Positions 26,845-33,957 of a stretch of DNA of 64,000 bases are shown one piece after another. Position 1 is the first letter of the stretch, and each line of letters begins with the position of its first letter. A program made the translations under genes and the position numbers. The notes beneath the pieces are model-generated. The model was not told the origin of the DNA, searched no databases, and saw only the letters and a program-made list of their open reading frames with translations. The DNA is from Sphingobacterium sp. N143 (GTDB lineage: Bacteria; Bacteroidota; Bacteroidia; Sphingobacteriales; Sphingobacteriaceae), in the NCBI RefSeq assembly GCF_030325625.1, contig NZ_JACAIS010000006.1:274339-338338 (forward strand), given 5' to 3'.

Positions 26845-27167
26845 AAATCACGCATTTAAAAAGTGAATAGATTCCAAATTCAATGAAAGTTTAATATTTA
26901 AATAAACAACTACTCTAGCAGGTATTCGAAAGTCTATTTTAGAAATAGGATTTCAGTTAAAATTAATGGTTAGTTTACCCCTGTGTTCACAATCAGTATT
27001 TGTATTGAAAAAAATATATGAACTCAACTTGCTAAATCAAACAATTCATTTAGCAAGCTAAGTTCATTTTATTTCATCCAAAACTATTAAAGTAGGACTT
27101 TTTATTAATAATCAGCTTCTATCAATTTCTCTTCACATAAAAGATTATAGAATAAATATCGCTCCAA
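26845..27167. other. Intergenic region with terminator
   Basis: It holds the hairpin terminator of the isochorismatase gene and the unidentified promoter of the Crp/Fnr gene. No gene is seen. Confidence 0.5.
27018..27067 (-). terminator. Terminator of the isochorismatase gene
   Basis: Near-perfect 20-bp arms (18 of 20 pairs, core CTTGCTAAAT with ATTTAGCAAG) enclose a 10-base loop. On the minus strand the stem is followed by a T-rich run, as expected for termination of the gene ending at 27168. Confidence 0.7.
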
Positions 27168-27815
27168 TTATTTTTTTGAAGCGGAGTCAAACCCAAACTG
27201 GATGCCAGCTGTACCGCCTGTCTCTATAAATAATTTCAAAAATCCAGGAACTGTCTCCGTTCTTTTCCAATCTCTTTGGAGCTCACAGAATAATTGGACA
27301 GTACTAATTGGTACTGCTCCAGCATTTTCTAAGCGTTTAATAGCGGTATCATGTGCAACCTTAGATGTTCCACCTACAGCGTCAACCACCATATATACTT
27401 CATACCCCTCTTTAAGCGCATCCAGAACTGGAAAAGCGAGACATGCCTCCGTCCATAATGCGGTGAATATGAGTTTTTTTCTTCCTGTTGCTTTTACAGC
27501 TTCTACAAATTCTCTATCCTCCCAAGAATTTATTGATGTCCTATCAATAGATGGAATTCCTTCCAAATGTTTCTTAATTTGAGGGATGGTTTCGTGGTTA
27601 AGTCCTGAATTCACATTAACTGTTGATAGGACAATCGGCACATTATATAATTTAGCGGCTTCGATTGTTCCATTAATATTATTAATTAATAATTGCCTAT
27701 CCATAGATGCAATAGAATTAATCTGAGGAGGTTGATAATCAATAATGATTAAAACTGAATTATCACCAGTTAGCAGATGGTCTGCTTTCGTGTCACGAAT
27801 TGGTAAACTACTCAT
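27168..27815 (-). CDS. Isochorismatase-like cysteine hydrolase
   Basis: This cytoplasmic isochorismatase-superfamily enzyme of 215 residues has Asp in VLIIIDYQPPQ, Lys in TGRKKLIFTA and Cys in LWTEACLAFPV as the catalytic triad. Segments shared with the paralogue at 30524 include DRTSINSWEDREFVEAVKAT. The substrate is unknown; the family splits amides, nicotinamide-like compounds or vinyl ethers. It ends in a strong terminator and lies between two Crp/Fnr genes. A Crp/Fnr-like palindrome lies about 400 bases upstream, too far to be its obvious operator. Confidence 0.8.
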   Translation of the reverse strand: MSSLPIRDTKADHLLTGDNSVLIIIDYQPPQINSIASMDRQLLINNINGTIEAAKLYNVPIVLSTVNVNSGLNHETIPQIKKHLEGIPSIDRTSINSWEDREFVEAVKATGRKKLIFTALWTEACLAFPVLDALKEGYEVYMVVDAVGGTSKVAHDTAIKRLENAGAVPISTVQLFCELQRDWKRTETVPGFLKLFIETGGTAGIQFGFDSASKK

Positions 27816-28386
27816 TTTACTTTATTATTTAGTGTTATTATTAAAATTATTCTGTAATATAAATTAGCATATTCAAGCCATTACGAATAGTCACAATTCT
27901 GCAGAGCAATATAAAGCGGATTGCTCTTACATCTCCTTGACCTACATTAGCATTATAATCAATATTGTACACCTCAATTGATAAGGATCTGCCAATATAA
28001 GGCAAGTCAGAAACAACCTATCCTCGATTCAGTATACTCTGCAACTTGTTGATTATTATCTCACGTTTTTTTCAACCGCACTAAAGTAAGCGATAACATG
28101 AAGCAGATCCGCTGCTTCAAAAAATTCTTTCCGCACTCTAGTATTCAGTATTCATAAAGCAAATTTAGTAGATGTCGAACGCTAGAATCGTAGATAAATG
28201 ACAAAAAAAATTGTAGACATATATCTACTCCGCAACAGTTACTTATCCTTCTAATTGTCATTCTTATTACATTAGTAACAAAGTGAATCTGCAAGATTAT
28301 CGTCTTAGAATACGGTTCAATATATCTTTTATACCCGCTAGATAAGATGGAATAATATGTTTACATCACTTCTATCTAATAGCTTT
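27816..28386. other. Intergenic region with orphan palindrome
   Basis: About 570 bases hold no convincing gene. There is a small hairpin with GAAGCAG/CTGCTTC arms (28100-28118) and the orphan Crp/Fnr-like palindrome listed separately, suggesting that a gene was lost here. Confidence 0.4.
28214..28227. promoter_or_regulatory. Orphan Crp/Fnr-like palindrome
   Basis: TAGACATATATCTA is identical to the site at 29417 in front of the MDR gene. Neither strand shows a good TAnnTTTG element at the right distance, and no gene starts nearby. Confidence 0.35.
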
Positions 28387-29355
28387 TTAACTCCCAATCT
28401 GTATACCGATCTTTCCATAAAAATCTGGGGCACTATCTCTAAACTCGAGCAGACTGTGGGCCTTACCTATTTCTGACAATGAGAAAACCTGGTTTAAGAC
28501 AGGCTTTAATTTTCCAGACTCGATCAGTTTGGTCAGCTCATCCAATTTGTTTCTATTCTGTCTTGTAAATACAAAATGGTAGGTGGCATTTTTACCCCAT
28601 GCATGAATCAGGTTTTGAGGGGTTTCGATATCAACCAAAGTTACTACTTGGCCCATTTGATTAAGAATCTTTCCACTGTCTGAAAGGGTGGTACCACCAA
28701 TTGTATCAATCACTACATCAACGCCATTATTATTTGTCATTTCTAAAATTGCATCTATATAATTTTGCTTTTCATAATCAATGGTATAATCGGCCCCAAG
28801 CCCTTTGAGGAACTCATGATGAACACTTCTGGCCGTCGTATACACTGTTGCGCCCATTGCTTTTGCTAATTGAATAGTCGGTATTCCCACACCTCCTGCA
28901 CCTCCATGTATTAATATGGTTTGATTAATCTTAAGCTGAGCTCTTATAAATAGCATCTCCCAAGCTGTACCTGCCGCAAGTGGAAATGTAGCGGCCTCTA
29001 TATGACTTATGTTTTTAGGCTTGATTCCGATTATTGATTCTTTGGCAACATGATATTCTGCATAGCTTCCGTATCCATTGAAAATTTCCGGACTGTAGTA
29101 TACTTCATCGCCAACCTTAAAGTTTTTAACACCTGTTCCAACCTCCACAATAACGCCCGAAACGTCATGCCCTGTGATTACCGGAAGTTGTAATTCGTTT
29201 TTGTAGTCCCCTCTGCGCACCTGGAAATCCAACGGATTCACCGATGTCGCCATAACTTTTACGAGCACTTCATCAACTCCAGGCTTGGGAGTTGGAATAT
29301 TGAGAATTTCAAATTTTTCTACTGAACCGAACCCGTTTAATACTGCTGCTTTCAT
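28387..29355 (-). CDS. MDR-type NADP-dependent oxidoreductase (quinone reductase-like)
   Basis: This 322-residue medium-chain dehydrogenase/reductase is of the zinc-free quinone oxidoreductase type. The GroES-like N-terminus includes EVLVKVMATSVNPLDFQVRR and the segment GHDVSGVIVEVG. The cofactor-binding motif is HGGAGGVGIPTIQLAKAMGA. The cysteines that bind structural zinc are absent. Such enzymes reduce quinones or alpha,beta-unsaturated carbonyls. Its promoter carries a Crp/Fnr-like palindrome about 30 nt from a perfect -7 element, so control by a neighbouring Crp/Fnr regulator is likely. Confidence 0.85.
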   Translation of the reverse strand: MKAAVLNGFGSVEKFEILNIPTPKPGVDEVLVKVMATSVNPLDFQVRRGDYKNELQLPVITGHDVSGVIVEVGTGVKNFKVGDEVYYSPEIFNGYGSYAEYHVAKESIIGIKPKNISHIEAATFPLAAGTAWEMLFIRAQLKINQTILIHGGAGGVGIPTIQLAKAMGATVYTTARSVHHEFLKGLGADYTIDYEKQNYIDAILEMTNNNGVDVVIDTIGGTTLSDSGKILNQMGQVVTLVDIETPQNLIHAWGKNATYHFVFTRQNRNKLDELTKLIESGKLKPVLNQVFSLSEIGKAHSLLEFRDSAPDFYGKIGIQIGS

Positions 29356-29385
29356 CTTATTTATGTTTAATACCTTTCAATTACA

Positions 29386-29430
29386 CAAATTTAATTCAAC
29401 CAACAAGGAAAACATGTAGACATATATCTA
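29386..29430 (-). promoter_or_regulatory. MDR promoter with Crp/Fnr-like box
   Basis: TAGACATATATCTA (29417-29430) is centred 30.5 nt upstream of a perfect -7 element, TAAATTTG (29386-29393, minus strand). This is class II activator geometry. Confidence 0.55.
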
Positions 29431-29470
29431 TAAATACTATAGCTCAATTATAGAATTCTAATACCTCGAA

Positions 29471-29623
29471 CCTATACGCCAATCTTATATAGATGTGAGA
29501 GGTGGTAAACATTTTATCAGTTTATATAAAGAAAATGGGTTAGTAATACGTACCACTGGTAAGTGTCATATTGAAGCATGCGAGGATTGCAATGTGCTTC
29601 TTATCACCCTGAAAGTAAACTGA
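29471..29623 (+). pseudogene. Crp/Fnr gene remnant
   Basis: One frame, without a start codon, reads PIRQSYIDVRGGKHFISLYK and later HIEACEDCNVLLITLKVN before a stop. These segments align with the mid-part of the sensor domain of the neighbouring intact regulator (SMRQYYTDEKGIEHIVNLYI, then DAWEHCEVLLIS), with a short internal deletion. The helix-turn-helix is missing. It is a dead seventh copy just upstream of a live one. Confidence 0.6.
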
Positions 29624-29660
29624 AATAAACAACTAAGTATCTCGTCTATTTTTATTTTCT

Positions 29661-29704
29661 TAGACATTTGTCTACGGTTCTTTTATGCATTTGATATAAT
29701 TTTG
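29661..29704 (+). promoter_or_regulatory. Promoter of Crp/Fnr gene 6 with palindrome
   Basis: TAGACATTTGTCTA (29661-29674) is centred 29.5 nt upstream of a perfect -7 element, TAATTTTG (29697-29704). Autoregulation by the Crp/Fnr protein encoded next is the simplest reading. Confidence 0.55.
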
Positions 29705-29748
29705 TTTACATCAAATCAATAAATTCCATAAAATATCACTTCAGCCGT

Positions 29749-30333
29749 ATGCACCCACTATTTCATTACGTTAATAAATATACTGTAATTTCTGAAGAAG
29801 ATTTTAAGGTCTTCATAAGTTATTTTACTCCTAGGAGGGTAAGAAAAAAGCAATACCTTTTAGAAGAAGGTGAAATCTCTAAACACATTGCATTTATTAC
29901 AAAAGGATCTATGCGCCAGTATTATACAGATGAAAAAGGTATTGAACATATAGTTAATTTATATATTGAAAATTGGTGGGTTTGTGATCGGGAAAGCTTT
30001 GCTATGGGAACCCCCAGTATTTATTCCATAGATGCTTGGGAACATTGTGAAGTACTACTCATTTCTAAAGAAAATTCAATAAAATTGCGCAGTCAATGTC
30101 CCGCATTTAATGAATTATTCTTGAGACTTGATGAATTAAATACCATTGCTACACAAAGAAGAATTACCTATTCAATTAGTTTTACAGCAGAAATCCATTT
30201 TAAATACTTTATTGATAATTACCCTTATTTTGTTGATCGTTTCCCACAGCACGTTATCGCGTCTTATCTTGGAATTACAAAAGACACCTTAAGTAGAATA
30301 CGTAATAAAATTATAAAACAACGATTTTTTTGA
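29749..30333 (+). CDS. Crp/Fnr-family regulator 6
   Basis: This Crp/Fnr protein of 194 residues has the sensor segment KKQYLLEEGEISKHIAFITK and the helix-turn-helix HVIASYLGITKDTLSRIRNK. It belongs to the sub-type of the regulators encoded at 6928 and 15954. Both its own promoter and that of the isochorismatase gene 190 bases downstream carry TAGACATT-(A/T)GTCTA palindromes at activator distance. It is therefore the best candidate to bind that motif and to control itself and the hydrolase. Confidence 0.82.
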   Translation: MHPLFHYVNKYTVISEEDFKVFISYFTPRRVRKKQYLLEEGEISKHIAFITKGSMRQYYTDEKGIEHIVNLYIENWWVCDRESFAMGTPSIYSIDAWEHCEVLLISKENSIKLRSQCPAFNELFLRLDELNTIATQRRITYSISFTAEIHFKYFIDNYPYFVDRFPQHVIASYLGITKDTLSRIRNKIIKQRFF

Positions 30334-30450
30334 ATCTATTCTTAATCCAAATATATAACCGAGGTTAAGCCGCTTTTACTTATCAAATACTGTTCATTTT
30401 ACCACAGGGTCTACGTATAATAATCTCGATTACCTTTGTTTTGCAATTTA

Positions 30451-30495
30451 TAGACATTAGTCTACGTTTTCCGTTTCTATTTAGATGCATCTTTG
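30451..30495 (+). promoter_or_regulatory. Isochorismatase promoter with Crp/Fnr-like box
   Basis: TAGACATTAGTCTA (30451-30464) is centred 30.5 nt upstream of CATCTTTG (30488-30495), one mismatch from TAnnTTTG. The arms are identical to those at 29661. Confidence 0.5.
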
Positions 30496-30523
30496 AGGTA
30501 TATATTATCAAATCAAAAAGAAA

Positions 30524-31177
30524 ATGGAAAAATCACCAAAAATTGGTCTTCAAGGTCTACTTCGGCCGGAAGACAGTATCGTAGTGCTCATTGATCATCA
30601 GCCTTTTCAGGTTGCAAATTTGCATAGCCATGAACCTACAATGATTATTAACAATGTAATAGGCCTTGCTAAAGCTACAAAAGTATTTAATGTACCGACC
30701 ATACTTACTACCGTCATCGAAGAAAGAGGGGGCTATATCATTAAAGGTATTCAAGATGTATACCCGGAACAAAAACCTATTAACAGGACTTTCATCAATA
30801 CCTGGGAAGATCCGGCTGTTACTGATATAGTAAAAGACAGTGGTCGCAAGCAATTAATTATAGCTGGACTTTGGACAGAGGTTTGTGTTGCAATGCCTGC
30901 AATTCAAGCTTTGGGAGAAGGTTATGATGTATTTGTTGTTACAGATGCGTGTGGCAGTGTTAGTGTCGAGGCTCATGATATGGCTGTGCGCAGAATGGTT
31001 CAGGCGGGAATCGTACCAATCAACTGGCTAGCAGTTGTTTCAGAATGGCAACGCGATTGGGCTCGTACCGATTCCGCATCTCAGTTAGGCCCTATTCTGT
31101 TTGACCATGGCGGTGGAAGCGGTGTCGCTTTAGCGTGGGAATGGCAGCTACTTGCAACAACTCCACCGGAGCAATAA
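30524..31177 (+). CDS. Isochorismatase-like cysteine hydrolase
   Basis: This cytoplasmic isochorismatase-superfamily enzyme of 217 residues has Asp in VVLIDHQPFQ, Lys in SGRKQLIIAG and Cys in LWTEVCVAMPA. The N-terminus MEKSPKIGLQGLLRPEDS matches the stub at 16740. The C-terminus is glycine-rich (FDHGGGSGVALAWEW). The substrate is unknown. It is encoded just behind a Crp/Fnr gene and has a promoter with the matching palindrome, so it is probably the main target of that regulator. Confidence 0.82.
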   Translation: MEKSPKIGLQGLLRPEDSIVVLIDHQPFQVANLHSHEPTMIINNVIGLAKATKVFNVPTILTTVIEERGGYIIKGIQDVYPEQKPINRTFINTWEDPAVTDIVKDSGRKQLIIAGLWTEVCVAMPAIQALGEGYDVFVVTDACGSVSVEAHDMAVRRMVQAGIVPINWLAVVSEWQRDWARTDSASQLGPILFDHGGGSGVALAWEWQLLATTPPEQ

Positions 31178-31202
31178 TAATAAAGTTGAAGATCTGGTAT
31201 AA

Positions 31203-31352
31203 ATAGTTTTAACTATAGACCGCCTGCTTCCTATTATCCAAATTAGACGTTGCCATATTGATTTTGTAATGGTGCAATCTGGAAATATACGTACAGATGG
31301 TCCTGCTAAGGCTAACGCAAAATTAGAAGCATTCAATATAAAACTCTTATAA
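31203..31352 (+). pseudogene. Unidentified gene fragment
   Basis: A 49-codon stop-free frame without a start reads LLPIIQIRRCHIDFVMVQSG and then NIRTDGPAKANAKLEAFNIK before TAA. The composition is protein-like, in contrast to other frames here, and it looks like the C-terminus of a lost gene. I cannot name the family. Confidence 0.3.
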
Positions 31353-31421
31353 CATAATAAAAATGAAAAAAGAGTCCAAAATCGGTTGATTGATCGTTAT
31401 GTTACCACAAAATTTAGAAAG

Positions 31422-32915
31422 ATGAAAAAATACAATTTAATATTAGCTATTCTTTTAACTTTTTATTTCTATTCTTATGCTCAAAAAAAGCCATTCATGG
31501 ACTATTTGCTAAACTGGGATGGACGATCCTCTATATTAAATGTGGAACTAACGTATTCAGCATCTCAAAAAGACAGTACTGTATTTACATTCGGAGATCC
31601 TAGCTTTGGCGGCCAGACAGATATTTTTAATGTAATCAGAAATTTTCGCGCTACAGAACCGGAATCAGTCAGAATAGACGAAGTGAACCGACGAATCACC
31701 GTATATCATAAGGGGGCAAAAAAACATCGAATCAGGTATGAAATAGTCGGTTCACTTAACGTTGATAAGCCAACTTTGGCATCTCAAACGGAACTTTTTA
31801 GACCTGTTATTACCAAAGGAATGCTGACGCTAGTCAATAAGCAATTTACTCTAGAAGTAACCGATAAAAGTAATCCATTAGTGTCCTTTAGATGGCGTAA
31901 ATATCCCGGAAACTTCACCTATTTCAATTCCATCCTCCCATCTCAAACTAATCCATCGACAAAACTTGCAGACGATTATGCAAACTTTTCAGAAATGGTA
32001 TACTTTGTTATGGGAGATAATATAGATGTGAAAGAATACAATGTCATGGGGATCCGCTACTACTGTGTAACCACGAAGGTAGATAAATACGAAAACGACC
32101 TACAGGGAAATCTTAATCCTTTTTTTGAGTACTACTTTCCAAGTGTCCACAGATTCTGGAACGACACTGATTTTCCTTTCTACTTTTTAGCCGCAACTGC
32201 ACTTCAAAACAACCAAAAAAATATAGGTGCTGGTGGTTTTGGAATGAAAAACGGTTTTGTCATGAAGCTCGGGACAAAATTTGGCACATGGGAAAAATTA
32301 GTTACAGCACATGAAACCGCTCACACCTGGATAGGGATGAAAATAATGTTAGGCAACGATAGTTTCGATAATCAATGGTTTGGTGAAGGATTTAACGATT
32401 ATACAGCAATCATTAACTTGGCAAATAGCAAAATTTACGATAAGGAGGATTTTCTGCATTATCTCAATGAGAAAACCCTAAATCCACATTATAGAAGCAA
32501 GGTCAAAAATGTGCATAATGATTCAATTTCCGCAAAGTATTGGACGGATTATGCAAATTATGGAGTTCTTCCATACAGACGTGGATTTCTCTACGCTTTT
32601 TACCTTGATAACCAAATTAGATTAGCATCGAATGGAAAATTCACCTTAAGAAATATGTTGATCGACCTTTACACACTTAAAAAGACAAAAAAGATCGGTG
32701 AGGTTTTAACTGTTGAAGATTTTATACAGACAGGCGCCACATATTTGAACAAACAACAATTAAAAGAGCAAATAAAACGCCATATGATAGAAGGGTACCC
32801 CATTGATTTTAACAGCGTAAAACTCATTTCCGAATTTATTGTCGAAATCAAGGACAATATACCAAAGATAAGCTTAGCCAACGATGCCGATCTTTCAAAA
32901 ATTTATCAGTGGTAG
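31422..32915 (+). CDS. Secreted M1-like (gluzincin) metallopeptidase
   Basis: This 497-residue protein begins with a signal peptide (MKKYNLILAILLTFYFYSYA, then Q). It contains the zinc motif HETAH in VTAHETAHTWIGMKIM, followed by NQWFGEGFNDYTA in which the Glu of GEGF is the third zinc ligand. The spacing between HExxH and this Glu is about 20 residues, two more than the classical M1 value. A GAGGFGMKNG stretch lies ahead of the motif at the place of the M1 GxMEN substrate site. An upstream TTG start is possible, but the ATG before KKYN gives a proper signal peptide. The role is probably periplasmic or extracellular peptide hydrolysis. Confidence 0.75.
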   Translation: MKKYNLILAILLTFYFYSYAQKKPFMDYLLNWDGRSSILNVELTYSASQKDSTVFTFGDPSFGGQTDIFNVIRNFRATEPESVRIDEVNRRITVYHKGAKKHRIRYEIVGSLNVDKPTLASQTELFRPVITKGMLTLVNKQFTLEVTDKSNPLVSFRWRKYPGNFTYFNSILPSQTNPSTKLADDYANFSEMVYFVMGDNIDVKEYNVMGIRYYCVTTKVDKYENDLQGNLNPFFEYYFPSVHRFWNDTDFPFYFLAATALQNNQKNIGAGGFGMKNGFVMKLGTKFGTWEKLVTAHETAHTWIGMKIMLGNDSFDNQWFGEGFNDYTAIINLANSKIYDKEDFLHYLNEKTLNPHYRSKVKNVHNDSISAKYWTDYANYGVLPYRRGFLYAFYLDNQIRLASNGKFTLRNMLIDLYTLKKTKKIGEVLTVEDFIQTGATYLNKQQLKEQIKRHMIEGYPIDFNSVKLISEFIVEIKDNIPKISLANDADLSKIYQW

Positions 32916-32952
32916 GGCAAGTCATTCACCTAAATAAATTCAAAAATGAAGA

Positions 32953-33176
32953 ATGAACGAACTGGTAATAAAACATTTAATGGTGCTATACGCCCTTCAG
33001 AAGAATAATATTACCATCCTCCAGCAATCTAAATTATGTATTCATGCTGGAGTATGGGTGAGAACTTTATCAAAAGTATATAATTCTAAAGAACGTCCGT
33101 TTAGAAAGTCGAGAACTCATTCACAATGGAACTTATTGATCTGGTTAGCAAAGTGCCTGTTTTGAGAATTAAGTAA
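32953..33176 (+). pseudogene. Fer4_19 pseudogene (frameshifted)
   Basis: The first part reads ITILQQSKLCIHAGVWVRTL and SKVYNSKERPF, matching the intact Fer4_19 protein at 18822. A frameshift near 33100-33125 moves the homology to another frame that reads LIDLVSKVPVLRIK and ends at TAA. Two of the three cluster cysteines are replaced (GICV became GVWV, AKCP became SKVP). The product could not hold the cluster. It lies just ahead of a GNAT gene, the usual partner of this family. Confidence 0.65.
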
Positions 33177-33202
33177 AAAAATAGAACCGAGTAATTTTGA
33201 AT

Positions 33203-33505
33203 ATGGAAAATACAAAAGTAGTTTTTAAAGAAAATGGTATTTATGGTGAAGTCCAATTGTTTTCAGATGACAAAAAAGCAGGAAAAATGGACATTTCTGT
33301 TGCAGATGGAAAGCTTAGAGTTTATCATACAGAAGTAAATGATGAGTACGAAGGTAGGGGATTTGCAAAGTTATTACTCAATCAACTAGTAAGTTATGCT
33401 CAGGAAAATATTCTGAGAATTATACCGCTTTGCCCATACGTTCTGGCGCAATTCAAACGCCATCCTGAAAAATACTCAGATGTGTGGTTAAAAAAGAAAC
33501 TTTAA
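33203..33505 (+). CDS. Small GNAT-type acetyltransferase-like protein (YjdJ type)
   Basis: This protein of 100 residues contains the compact GNAT core typical of the YjdJ group: ISVADGKLRVYHTEVNDEYE, then GRGFAKLLLNQLVSYAQEN with the acetyl-CoA loop, and IIPLCPYVLAQFKRHPEKYS. The acceptor is not known. The ATG is preferred to a TTG two codons upstream. It is the first live gene of an operon with OsmC, the antiporter and the porin (gaps of 9, 23 and 17 bases). The decayed Fer4_19 gene ahead of it was probably part of the same operon. Confidence 0.75.
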   Translation: MENTKVVFKENGIYGEVQLFSDDKKAGKMDISVADGKLRVYHTEVNDEYEGRGFAKLLLNQLVSYAQENILRIIPLCPYVLAQFKRHPEKYSDVWLKKKL

Positions 33506-33514
33506 TCATTTGTA

Positions 33515-33934
33515 ATGAAATATATATTGGAAAATCCGATAAAAGGAACTATAGGCGTCCAAAAGTACAAAACAGTTATTCTTTGGAGGAATGGTATTCT
33601 GATTACTGATGAACCTGAAAAATTGAACGGAAAGGATCTTGGCCCCGATCCATTTACATTATTACTATCGTCATTGGCAGGATGTACATTGGCAACACTC
33701 AGAATGTATATTGACCATAAAGATTTGCCTATTTCCGAAATAGAAGTTGAGGCTAACCTGTTCCAAAAAATAGAAGATAAGGAAACAGTAACCTACATTG
33801 AACGAAAGATTATATTTCGTGAACTACCGAATGTAGAATTACAGCAAAGACTGCAAAGAGTTGCAGAAAACTGTCCCATATCGAAAATACTCAAAGGTAA
33901 AATTGGCATCTTAACAGAATTGTCAACCGTTTAA
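33515..33934 (+). CDS. OsmC/Ohr-family protein
   Basis: This OsmC-type protein of 139 residues probably reduces organic hydroperoxides with two conserved cysteines. The first lies in DPFTLLLSSLAGCTLATLRM and the second in VAENCPISKIL, the expected positions. The N-terminal strand region ends with ITDEPEKLNGKDLGPDPF, as in other family members. It is the second gene of the operon, and its presence supports a stress-related theme. Confidence 0.85.
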   Translation: MKYILENPIKGTIGVQKYKTVILWRNGILITDEPEKLNGKDLGPDPFTLLLSSLAGCTLATLRMYIDHKDLPISEIEVEANLFQKIEDKETVTYIERKIIFRELPNVELQQRLQRVAENCPISKILKGKIGILTELSTV

Positions 33935-33957
33935 CTGTTATCGTAAAAAAATTTAAT

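Larger units (their letters stand above)
29356..29748. other. Divergent control region with a decayed Crp/Fnr copy
   Basis: This stretch holds two promoters with Crp/Fnr-like palindromes, one for the MDR gene and one for Crp/Fnr gene 6, with a Crp/Fnr gene remnant between them. All three are listed separately. Confidence 0.55.
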
